This document shows, in pieces, positions 1 to 5,478 of a stretch of DNA of 5,493 nt (its first letter is position 1; every line of letters starts with the position of its first letter). Location: the NCBI GenBank assembly GCA_045593985.1, contig JAZNXR010000110.1, forward strand, positions 1 to 5,493, given 5' to 3'. The notes under the pieces are model-generated. The model ran no database searches, was not told where the DNA came from, and saw only the letters and a list, made by a program, of their open reading frames with translations. A program made the translations under genes and the position numbers. The stretch is from Colimorpha_A sp045593985 (lineage in GTDB: Bacteria > Bacillota > Clostridia > Oscillospirales > CAG-272).

Positions 1-15
1 CCTTTCGTTATAAAG

Positions 16-48
16 AAAAACACCTGCAAAAAAAGCAGGTGTTTTTTT
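16..48 (-). terminator. Intrinsic terminator of the nagA-nagB-like operon, possibly bidirectional
   Basis: Arms 16-27 (AAAAACACCTGC) and 35-46 (GCAGGTGTTTTT) are perfectly complementary over 12 pairs around a 7-base loop of A (28-34). The G/C-rich core is CACCTGC/GCAGGTG. Read leftward on the minus strand the stem is followed by a T-rich tract interrupted by a C, and it begins 12 bases after the nagB-like stop codon, so it closes that operon. Read rightward it also ends in a run of seven T, so it could serve a convergent gene entering from the left; no such gene is visible in the first 15 bases. Confidence 0.93.
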
Positions 49-59
49 GTAGCAATTGA

Positions 60-1031
60 TTAATAACCAACCTTTTCCCAGCACTCGAAGGGAGCAGCAA
101 GCTCTTCGGAGATGTAAACCTGGGTCTTCTTTGTCTGAAGCATTGTGCTGGGGAGATAAGGTGTGATAGGACCATGTGTGCAAAGACGGCTGGTCATTCT
201 CTGCCAAGAGGAGAAGGTGCCGCAGGTTGCAAGTGCGTGAACCTCAATTCTTTCCTTAGCGCGCATTACGTCAAGAGGACCGATGGTTGCAGCGCAGGGA
301 GGGACGTTTGCAATATCACCGGACTGACCGAACGTACCGTTAAGGGAGTTCTGCATAATGGTCATAGGGTGAAGCTTAACGATCTGTGCGGGCTGGTTGA
401 GCCACTCTTCGATATCGCCGGAACCGATGAACTCGGGAATGGGGTCAACGAATGCCATGTGACCTGCCCATCCGGGAGAAGTAGAAGCGATGTCAGCGCC
501 GGTACCCTCGGTAATGTCGTCGTTGAACTTGGAGTAATCCTTGTTGTTAGCGTTGGTGGGGAAGTGAACGTTCTCCATAGGCATTCTGAGCTTCTCGTCG
601 ATCTGGTAGTAGAGATACTTGATCATAGAGTGAGCGAAGCCTGCTTCGTAGGTGATGGGAGCGATGTTGCCGTTTTCGTCAGCCCACTCGTCCTCTGCAA
701 CAAGGTGTACCTTGGAGCAGTCAACCTTGAAGTAGTTGATAAGCTGAGCAAGAGGAATGTAGGTGTCAGGCTCAGGGTTACCGAGAATCATAGTGAAGGA
801 TTTGCCTGCTTCGGAAGCCGCCTTAAGACGGGTGAAGAGGGTAGAGATGAGAACGGGATGGGGGTTCATCATAACCTTTACTTCAAACTCGGGGTGCCAC
901 CAAGCTTCTCTCTTTTCGAGATCCTTGCCGCTGAGGCTACGAACGTATTCGCAAACCTTCTTGTCCTTGAAAGGAACGAATTCGTGAGGCTGGAAGTCAA
1001 ACTTGGTTGCGGGATCGGTAATGAAATTCAT
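60..1031 (-). CDS. Glucosamine-6-phosphate deaminase/isomerase-like protein (NagB/6-phosphogluconolactonase superfamily)
   Basis: A 323-residue cytoplasmic protein of the NagB/SugI fold; classical NagB turns glucosamine-6-phosphate into fructose-6-phosphate and ammonia. Seen by eye: a DE motif at D114-E115 (VAEDEWAD) matching the NagB stretch with the catalytic Asp72; PMENVHFPT at 151-159 matching the NagB 'PxENIH' segment; SPGWAGHMAFVDP at 185-197 matching 'GxDGHIAFNEP', with H191 in the place of catalytic His143; and a C-terminal PCAATIGPLDVMRAKE (245-260) and HGPITPYLPSTMLQ (286-299) matching the family's 'ALTxGxGTLLxA' and closing helix. Odd points: the Asp of the DGH motif is Ala189, the motif Glu is Asp196, and the phosphate-loop 'GSTP' is replaced by GNPEPD (84-89). 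It has roughly 50-80 residues more than common NagB, partly an N-terminal extension. An AAGGAG site (1041-1046) lies 9 bases before ATG; the gene follows the nagA-like gene by 32 bases. Lys codons are nearly all AAG, unlike its operon partner, suggesting high expression. The fold is firm; the exact substrate is not. Confidence 0.85.
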   Translation of the reverse strand: MNFITDPATKFDFQPHEFVPFKDKKVCEYVRSLSGKDLEKREAWWHPEFEVKVMMNPHPVLISTLFTRLKAASEAGKSFTMILGNPEPDTYIPLAQLINYFKVDCSKVHLVAEDEWADENGNIAPITYEAGFAHSMIKYLYYQIDEKLRMPMENVHFPTNANNKDYSKFNDDITEGTGADIASTSPGWAGHMAFVDPIPEFIGSGDIEEWLNQPAQIVKLHPMTIMQNSLNGTFGQSGDIANVPPCAATIGPLDVMRAKERIEVHALATCGTFSSWQRMTSRLCTHGPITPYLPSTMLQTKKTQVYISEELAAPFECWEKVGY

Positions 1032-1063
1032 TTCTTTTCTCTCCTTATATATTATTATTTGGA

Positions 1064-2206
1064 TTATCTAACTTTTTCTCCGTTCAGATAAACAGATTTT
1101 ACATTGAATAGGTGGTCAACCGTTACAAGATTTGCCTTGTTTCCTTTTCTGATAACGCCTCTGTCGTTAAGACCGAGCATAGTAGCGGGGTTCGTTGATG
1201 CGTATTTAAACACTTGACAAAGGGATGCTCCGGTATGTATCATCATATTGCGACAGGCGTCCGAAAGGGTGAATTTAGTGCCTGAAATTTCGCCTTCAAA
1301 ATCGAAGTTTATATCGTCTGCCTCGGAATAATCCCCTTTTTTCGGAATCGGCCCCTTTGTATCAGTAGAATCTGAAATAAGAATGATCTTGTCATCGCCC
1401 TTGATTTTCTTGGTAAGACGAAGTATATAAGGCTCAACGTGGATACCTACTTTGTCGCATATAAGCTCGGTGTAGAGCTTGTCGTTGTAAAGGGCGGTTT
1501 CGTCAACACACGCCGTTCTGCATTCGGGATATTTTTGAAGAGTTCCGGTTGCGTTGGTGTGGTGAGTTATATCGCAAAGTCCGAGAGGAATGAGTCTCTC
1601 GATCATCCAAGGCTCAGCTTCGCTGTGAGCGCAAGCAAACAGGGCGTTTGGATCTTTTGATTTTACGTAACTTATAAATTCATCGATGTTTTCTCGCTCC
1701 GGAGCAATACACCATATTTTCGTAACTTCAAGCGCTTCGTCGACAACTGCCTTGAATCTTTCAAGAGCGACCGTGGGTGCCCAGGGGTGATTAACCCGTC
1801 CTGCACCAAAATTTACGTTGAGGTAAGGACCTTCCATGTAAATTCCGATAAGATTAGGCGCTTTGCCGGATTTTATGGCTTCTTTTATAACCTTAATATC
1901 CCCAACAAGCTGTTCTGCGCTTCGGCTGTAACTTGTAGCTGCAAGTACGTCTGTTACACCGTGCTTCAGCAGATATGCCGAAGGCTCATAAGGCTCGTTT
2001 TGAAAACGAATAAGATTAGCTGCGTGAGTATGAATATCAATAAGTCCGGGACCTGTATAAGCCCCTTTGGCATCAAAGATTTTCATTCCGGATGTATCGA
2101 TTTTTTTGCCAAAATCAACGATCTTTCCATTCTCTATAACAATAGTGCCGTCGGGAATCAGATGATCGGGCATAACGATAAATGTATTAACAATTGCCGT
2201 TTTCAT
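1064..2206 (-). CDS. nagA: N-acetylglucosamine-6-phosphate deacetylase-like amidohydrolase (NagA family)
   Basis: A 380-residue metal-dependent amidohydrolase, the usual NagA length. The family reaction is N-acetylglucosamine-6-phosphate plus water to glucosamine-6-phosphate plus acetate, in the cytoplasm, feeding NagB. Visible in order: a short N-terminal beta-sandwich (1-50); the metal motif HTH at 59-61 in GLIDIHTH; the metal Glu E125 in YMEGPYLN; metal His H194 in CAHSEAE; H215 in THHTNAT (family THxxNAM); H256 in ICDKVGIHV, matching the substrate His of 'ICDGxHV'; catalytic Asp D279 in LISDSTD; and the C-terminal NPATMLGL...RKGNKANLV (339-361) returning to the beta-sandwich. The retained HxH suggests a two-metal site as in Bacillus NagA rather than the E. 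coli variant. Odd points: the Gly-rich stretch that normally follows HxH is absent (AANLIRFQNEP instead) and the 'GREPG' phosphate-binding segment is not recognisable. ATG at 2206 follows an AAAGGA site (2214-2219) by 7 bases. First gene of the operon with the nagB-like gene. Family assignment strong, substrate less so. Confidence 0.85.
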   Translation of the reverse strand: MKTAIVNTFIVMPDHLIPDGTIVIENGKIVDFGKKIDTSGMKIFDAKGAYTGPGLIDIHTHAANLIRFQNEPYEPSAYLLKHGVTDVLAATSYSRSAEQLVGDIKVIKEAIKSGKAPNLIGIYMEGPYLNVNFGAGRVNHPWAPTVALERFKAVVDEALEVTKIWCIAPERENIDEFISYVKSKDPNALFACAHSEAEPWMIERLIPLGLCDITHHTNATGTLQKYPECRTACVDETALYNDKLYTELICDKVGIHVEPYILRLTKKIKGDDKIILISDSTDTKGPIPKKGDYSEADDINFDFEGEISGTKFTLSDACRNMMIHTGASLCQVFKYASTNPATMLGLNDRGVIRKGNKANLVTVDHLFNVKSVYLNGEKVR

Positions 2207-2253
2207 ATCAAAATCCTTTCGAAATTAAAATACAACAAAACTGCAACTTAATT

Positions 2254-2282
2254 ATAATACATTTAAAACTACGTTGTGTACA
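2254..2282 (-). promoter_or_regulatory. Probable promoter of the nagA-nagB-like operon
   Basis: On the minus strand a -35-like TGTACA (2277-2282, 4 of 6 to TTGACA) is separated by 17 bases from a -10-like TATTAT (2254-2259). An overlapping perfect TATAAT lies at 2251-2256 but would need a 20-base spacer. The predicted transcript start is near 2247, giving a leader of about 40 bases. The poor -35 sits inside the palindrome at 2274-2295, as expected for a repressible promoter. Confidence 0.6.
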
Positions 2283-2295
2283 AAATTGAACACAA
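2274..2295. promoter_or_regulatory. 22-base near-perfect palindrome, candidate operator
   Basis: Half-sites TTGTGTACAA (2274-2283) and TTGAACACAA (2286-2295) flank a central AA. They are inverted copies with one mismatched pair, so 18 of 22 positions are self-complementary. It overlaps the -35 region of the nagA-like promoter and lies just past the stop of the DeoR-type gene. It has no T-run like a terminator's directly after it. Size, symmetry and place fit a repressor operator; the DeoR-type protein encoded next door is the obvious candidate ligand, though a GntR/NagR-type protein encoded elsewhere would also fit. Confidence 0.7.
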
Positions 2296-2312
2296 TTTGT
2301 ATAAAAAAACGT

Positions 2313-3086
2313 TTAGTCGTCGGTTGTATATATCTTAACTCCGAGCTTTTGTAAAGCAAGAAGTTCTTTTTTGTTTTCAGAAGGATTAGTGACTAAAAAA
2401 TCTGTTTTTGCAGCGTCTGTAATTCTTGCAAAAACTCCTTTTCCAATCTTTGTGCTGTCGGCTACTACGATGGTTTTTGAAGAGGATTCGATCATTTTGC
2501 GAGCCAAAGGTGCTTCGTTGGAATAGTAAAGAGTCAATCCCGCGTCTGCGCTTATCCCGTCAACCGATAAAATGCATTTTGCGGCATGATAGTTTTCAAG
2601 CTGACGTTCTGCATCCGTTCCGTGTGTGAATTGATACTTTGAATCCAGCTCACCGCCGAGGAGAATAACATTGAAGGAAGGGTAGAGCGCAGCTTCAGTA
2701 GCATTTTGTACGGAATTAGTCACAAGGTTAATGTTCTTTTTGTTTCTGATAGCTCTTAAAACGTAGGTCAGCGTTGTGCCGGCGTTCATAAAAATCGTAT
2801 CGTTGTCTTCAACAAACTCGGATGCAAGCTCTGCGAGGGTTTTCTTTGCGCCGGAATTCGTCATATATCTTTCGCTGAGGTCCATGTCTATGTAAAGCTT
2901 GTTAAGACCGACAGCGCCGCCGTGTACTCTTTTTAGCTGCCCTTGAGCTTCAAGAGCTTCAAGGTCCTTTCGGATTGTAACCTCTGACGTATTATATTCT
3001 TCGCTAAGCTCTGAAACCTTAATTTTGCCGTGTTCGTGAATTTTTGCGGCAATTCGCGCGCGTCTATCCTCGGTACTAAGCTGCAT
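2313..3086 (-). CDS. DeoR/GlpR-family transcriptional regulator of sugar metabolism
   Basis: A 257-residue DNA-binding protein of the DeoR family, usual length about 250. The N-terminal winged helix-turn-helix spans about residues 5-57: RRARI, then VSELSEEYNTSEVTIRKDL (24-42) with the recognition helix, and the wing LKRVHGGAV (51-59) typical of the family. The C-terminal sensor domain, related to ribose-5-phosphate isomerase and NagB folds, shows NAGTT (101-105), LVTNS (121-125), LLGGEL (142-147), SVDGISADAGLT (174-185) and VVADSTKIGK (207-216), the segments that normally bind a sugar phosphate and relieve repression. The usual Asp before the GTT is Asn101. An upstream in-frame ATG at 3140 would add 18 residues, but it falls at or before the predicted promoter and lacks a ribosome site, so 3086 is preferred. 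It lies between the nagAB-like operon and the divergent kinase operon and probably controls one or both. Effector unknown. No convincing terminator follows the stop, so read-through into the nagA-like gene is possible. Confidence 0.93.
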   Translation of the reverse strand: MQLSTEDRRARIAAKIHEHGKIKVSELSEEYNTSEVTIRKDLEALEAQGQLKRVHGGAVGLNKLYIDMDLSERYMTNSGAKKTLAELASEFVEDNDTIFMNAGTTLTYVLRAIRNKKNINLVTNSVQNATEAALYPSFNVILLGGELDSKYQFTHGTDAERQLENYHAAKCILSVDGISADAGLTLYYSNEAPLARKMIESSSKTIVVADSTKIGKGVFARITDAAKTDFLVTNPSENKKELLALQKLGVKIYTTDD

Positions 3087-3092
3087 AGCGTT

Positions 3093-3098
3093 CTCCTC
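3093..3098 (-). promoter_or_regulatory. Ribosome binding site fixing the DeoR-type start
   Basis: Minus-strand GAGGAG lies 6 bases upstream of the ATG at 3086. The alternative in-frame ATGs at 3113 and 3140 have only A/T-rich DNA before them, so this site decides the start. Confidence 0.88.
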
Positions 3099-3111
3099 GC
3101 TTTTTTTATTC

Positions 3112-3140
3112 ATTATAACATAAAAAAATAAAAAAGGCAA
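3112..3140 (-). promoter_or_regulatory. Probable promoter of the DeoR-type regulator
   Basis: On the minus strand TTGCCT (3135-3140, 4 of 6 to TTGACA) is followed after 17 bases by a perfect TATAAT (3112-3117). The predicted start is near 3105, about 19 bases before the ATG at 3086. The -35 elements of this promoter and the divergent kinase promoter are separated by only 39 bases of A/T-rich DNA (3141-3179), so one bound protein or DNA bend could affect both. Confidence 0.72.
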
Positions 3141-3179
3141 TAGGATATTAATTTATTATTACATATTTATTATAATATC

Positions 3180-3208
3180 TTGACAATTTCGCTAAAATGT
3201 GATATGAT
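3180..3208 (+). promoter_or_regulatory. Strong sigma-A-type promoter of the kinase-isomerase operon
   Basis: A perfect TTGACA (3180-3185), a 17-base spacer (3186-3202) and TATGAT (3203-3208, 5 of 6 to TATAAT). The predicted start is near 3215, leaving a leader of about 74 bases before the kinase ATG. A promoter this close to consensus would be highly active unless repressed. Confidence 0.88.
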
Positions 3209-3214
3209 ATAAAT

Positions 3215-3264
3215 AATGAAATCAAACGGCAAACGAAAGCAAAACGAAACTTCGGAATTTCATT
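3215..3264 (+). repeat. Inverted repeat in the kinase leader, candidate 5'-end hairpin or operator
   Basis: AATGAAAT (3215-3222) and ATTTCATT (3257-3264) are perfect inverted copies of 8 bases with 34 bases between them. The left arm begins at the predicted transcript start, so the very 5' end of the mRNA could pair with a segment 35-50 bases downstream. The arms are A/T-rich and the loop long, so stability would be low. The right part also holds an imperfect 16-base palindrome (3246-3261, 12 of 16 positions self-complementary), which could instead be a protein-binding site. Confidence 0.4.
3231..3249 (+). repeat. Direct repeats AAACGAAA just downstream of the kinase promoter
   Basis: AAACGAAA occurs at 3231-3238 and 3242-3249, exactly 11 bases apart, so the copies face the same side of the helix. 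A shorter relative, CAAACGG, is at 3223-3229, and the inverse TTTCG at 3271-3275. DeoR-family proteins often bind short direct repeats near or just past the transcript start, so these may be operator units. The short A-rich unit could also recur by chance. Confidence 0.4.
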
Positions 3265-3278
3265 TTGACCTTTCGAAA

Positions 3279-3284
3279 AAGGAG
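3279..3284 (+). promoter_or_regulatory. Ribosome binding site fixing the kinase start
   Basis: AAGGAG ends 4 bases before ATG at 3289, slightly close but with a near-ideal core. An in-frame TTG at 3265 would add eight residues including this site itself, and has no site of its own, so ATG 3289 is preferred. Confidence 0.8.
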
Positions 3285-3288
3285 AAAT

Positions 3289-4713
3289 ATGACGTCGAAT
3301 AAGAAATATCTTGGAATTGATATCGGAACTACGTCGATGAAAGCGGCTGTGTTTGACAAGGATGGCAATCGACTGGCGCTTCGTAACGTGGACTACACCC
3401 TTGATACCGACCCCGTAACCGGATATATTGAATTTGATGCTTTGAAATACGTTGAGATGTGCAAGTCTGTGGTTGACGAGCTTGCTCTTGAATGCGGTGG
3501 AATCGACGCGCTTTCGATCGATACTCAGGGCGAGACTCTGATATTTACCGATGAGTGCGGCAAGCCTGTTTATCCTGCGATCGTTTGGCTTGATAACAGG
3601 GCAACAGAGGAAGCGGACGCTATAAAGGCAAGGTTTGGCAACGAACTTGTGTATAACGTAACCGGTCAGCCTGAAATTACTGCGGGATGGCCTGCTTCAA
3701 AGGTCCTTTGGCTTAAGAACAAGGAGCCTCTTGTGTTTGCAAAGGTAAAAAAGATATTTATGCTTGAGGATTACATCCTTTACAGTCTTTCTGGCAATTT
3801 TGTTACCGAGCCGACTATTCAGTCGTCTACAATTTATTATGACGTGGTTAACGGCGGCTGGTGGCAGGATATGCTTGATTTTATCGGAATCGATGCTAAA
3901 CTGCTTCCCGAGGTTAGGAAAACTGCCACTGTTGTCGGTGAATACAAGGGAATAAAGGTTGTAAGCGGTATGCTCGACCAGATTGCCGGTACGCTGGGCG
4001 CAGGTGTTTCGGATGAAACGAGAATAAGCGAGATGACCGGTACTATTATGGCTATCTGCGTTATGACAGATAAGATGCCGAAATACAATCCCGATAGCAT
4101 TATTCCTTGTCATCTTCATGCGGTCGACGGAAAATATTGCTTGATACTTTGGTCGTCTACTGCCGGAATGGCTCTTAAGTGGTTTAAAAACAACTTTGCT
4201 GAGAATTTCTCCTTCCGTGAGCTTGACGAGCTTGCTGAAAAGATTGCTCCCGGCTCCGACGGACTTACGATGCTTCCTTACTTTACAGGTTCAACAATGC
4301 CGAAATATAACCCCGATGCAAGAGCGTCTTTCTCCGGACTTAATCTTTCTCATACACGCGCTCATTTTGCAAGAGCGATAATGGAAGCTATTGCGTTTAC
4401 CTTAAAGCAGAACCTTGAGTATGTTGGAGAGGATGCTATTAAGGAAATTCGTATTACCGGTGGCGGAGCATCAAGCCCCCTTTGGTCTACTATCAAGTCT
4501 GACGTAACCGGTAAGGTTCTTAAAACTCTTTCGGAGAGCGAAACCGCGTGTCTCGGTTCGGCTCTTGCGGCTGCTGTCGGTATCGGTGATTTTGCTTCGC
4601 TTAAGGAGGCTGTCGACTCCGTGGTTAAGGTTAAACGTACTTACGAGCCTACCGGTGCGGACTATACAAAGGCGTATGAATCCTATTGCAAATTGGATAA
4701 ACTCTTGAATTGA
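3289..4713 (+). CDS. FGGY-family carbohydrate kinase (xylulokinase/glycerol kinase-like)
   Basis: A 474-residue cytoplasmic ATP-dependent sugar kinase of the FGGY family, close to the family's 480-520. It has two actin-like domains. Domain I: the phosphate-1 motif LGIDIGTTSMKAAVFD (8-23) with D11; a DTQGET stretch (78-83); and WLDNRAT (100-106), the W-x-D-x-R substrate-side motif. Domain II: SGMLDQIAGTLGAGV (226-240), with D230 at the usual catalytic base position, the EMTGT turn (248-252), and the FGGY signature region ITGGGASSPLWSTIKSDVTGK (389-409), whose GGG contacts ATP, ending in ACLGSALAAAVGIG (420-433). The sugar specificity cannot be read from these motifs: the QGET stretch is neither the clear xylulokinase 'GQMHG' nor the glycerol kinase 'NQRET'. 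As first gene of the divergent operon followed by a TIM-type isomerase, it may phosphorylate a keto-sugar or polyol that the isomerase then converts. Likely controlled by the adjacent DeoR-type repressor. All key motifs intact. Confidence 0.92.
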   Translation: MTSNKKYLGIDIGTTSMKAAVFDKDGNRLALRNVDYTLDTDPVTGYIEFDALKYVEMCKSVVDELALECGGIDALSIDTQGETLIFTDECGKPVYPAIVWLDNRATEEADAIKARFGNELVYNVTGQPEITAGWPASKVLWLKNKEPLVFAKVKKIFMLEDYILYSLSGNFVTEPTIQSSTIYYDVVNGGWWQDMLDFIGIDAKLLPEVRKTATVVGEYKGIKVVSGMLDQIAGTLGAGVSDETRISEMTGTIMAICVMTDKMPKYNPDSIIPCHLHAVDGKYCLILWSSTAGMALKWFKNNFAENFSFRELDELAEKIAPGSDGLTMLPYFTGSTMPKYNPDARASFSGLNLSHTRAHFARAIMEAIAFTLKQNLEYVGEDAIKEIRITGGGASSPLWSTIKSDVTGKVLKTLSESETACLGSALAAAVGIGDFASLKEAVDSVVKVKRTYEPTGADYTKAYESYCKLDKLLN

Positions 4714-4773
4714 TATGATATTTCAAAGCAGAGAATAGATTATAAAATTATTTTACATAGAAAGGCGAAAAAG

Positions 4774-5478
4774 ATGTTAAAGAATTACAAAATTAAAGCA
4801 CCTTATTTCGAAATTGGTCCCAAGTGTTTTATGTGGGGCGAGAGAATGCTCAAGCTTGCTAAAGCGGTTGATAAGATCGCTATAAAGTATGATCTTGACG
4901 TTATTCTTACTCCTCAGTACACCGACATCAGACTCCTTGCCGAGAACACCGAAAGAGTTCACATTTATGCTCAGCATATGGATGCTCTCGTTCCCGGACG
5001 CGGACTTGGCTCGGTTCTTCCAGAGGCAGTTAAGGAGGCAGGCGCTGTTGGCGTTATGCTTAACCATGCTGAAAAGAAGCTTACTCTTGATGAGATCAAG
5101 GCAACTATTGCAAGAGCGGATGAGGTTGGTCTTGCTACTATCGTTTGCGCTGACTCTGTTGAGGAGATAAAGCAGGTTGCTCTTCTTGCTCCTAACCTTA
5201 TCGTTGCCGAGCCTACCGAGCTTATCGGTACCGGTGTAGCAAGTGATATGGGCTACGTCCGTGATACGATTGCTGCGGTTCGCGCTATAAATCCCGACAT
5301 TATGGTTCTTCAGGGCGCAGGCATCTCCGGTCCCGACGACGTTGCAAACGTTATCAGAGCAGGCGCTCAGGCTACCGGCTGTACCAGCGGCGTTATGAAG
5401 GCTGCAGATCCCGAGGCTGCTGCAGAGGAAATGCTCTATACTCTTCGTAAGACCTGGGATGAGGTGAACGGTAAATAA
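4774..5478 (+). CDS. Archaeal-type triosephosphate isomerase homologue, sugar-phosphate isomerase
   Basis: A 234-residue TIM barrel, shorter than the 250 of ordinary bacterial TpiA and matching the compact archaeal type. Visible: Lys17 in EIGPKCF at the position of the catalytic Lys; TPQYTDIRLLAENT (46-59) and YAQHMDALVPGRGLGSVLPEAVKEAGA (65-91), typical of archaeal TIM; LNHAE (96-100) with catalytic H98; AEPTELIGTG (145-154) with catalytic E146 and the mobile loop; and phosphate contacts GAGIS (181-185) and TSGVMKA (204-210). All three catalytic residues are present. Odd point: the usual N-x-K is G-P-K, so the substrate-contacting Asn is Gly15, hinting at a substrate other than glyceraldehyde-3-phosphate/dihydroxyacetone phosphate, for example a tetrose phosphate. 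It follows the kinase by 60 bases with no terminator between, has an AAAGG site (4761-4765) 8 bases before ATG, and its stop overlaps the next start. A pathway enzyme is more likely than the glycolytic TpiA given this context. Confidence 0.88.
   Translation: MLKNYKIKAPYFEIGPKCFMWGERMLKLAKAVDKIAIKYDLDVILTPQYTDIRLLAENTERVHIYAQHMDALVPGRGLGSVLPEAVKEAGAVGVMLNHAEKKLTLDEIKATIARADEVGLATIVCADSVEEIKQVALLAPNLIVAEPTELIGTGVASDMGYVRDTIAAVRAINPDIMVLQGAGISGPDDVANVIRAGAQATGCTSGVMKAADPEAAAEEMLYTLRKTWDEVNGK

Noticed and set aside
174..1091. Plus-strand open frame of 305 codons opposite the nagB-like gene
   Set aside because: It is the antisense shadow of a gene with clear family motifs, and its translation shows no recognisable domain or ribosome site.
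1787..2251. Plus-strand open frame of 154 codons opposite the nagA-like gene
   Set aside because: It lies antisense to conserved NagA motifs, runs through the nagA-like promoter region and reads as low-quality protein.
2300..2312. T-run after the DeoR-type stop as an intrinsic terminator
   Set aside because: There is a run of seven T on the minus strand but no convincing G/C-rich hairpin before it; the palindrome at 2274-2295 lies beyond the T-run, in the wrong order for a terminator.
3215..3288. Kinase leader as a metabolite riboswitch
   Set aside because: About 74 bases, A-rich, with one weak inverted repeat and no recognisable riboswitch core or terminator/antiterminator pair.
3697..4119. 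Minus-strand open frame of 140 codons inside the kinase gene
   Set aside because: Antisense to the intact kinase motifs including the catalytic Asp region; no promoter or ribosome site supports it.
4714..4773. Kinase-isomerase gap as a terminator or internal promoter
   Set aside because: The only symmetry is an A/T palindrome TAAAAT-T-ATTTTA (4743-4755) with a one-base loop, and no -35/-10 pair with acceptable spacing was found.
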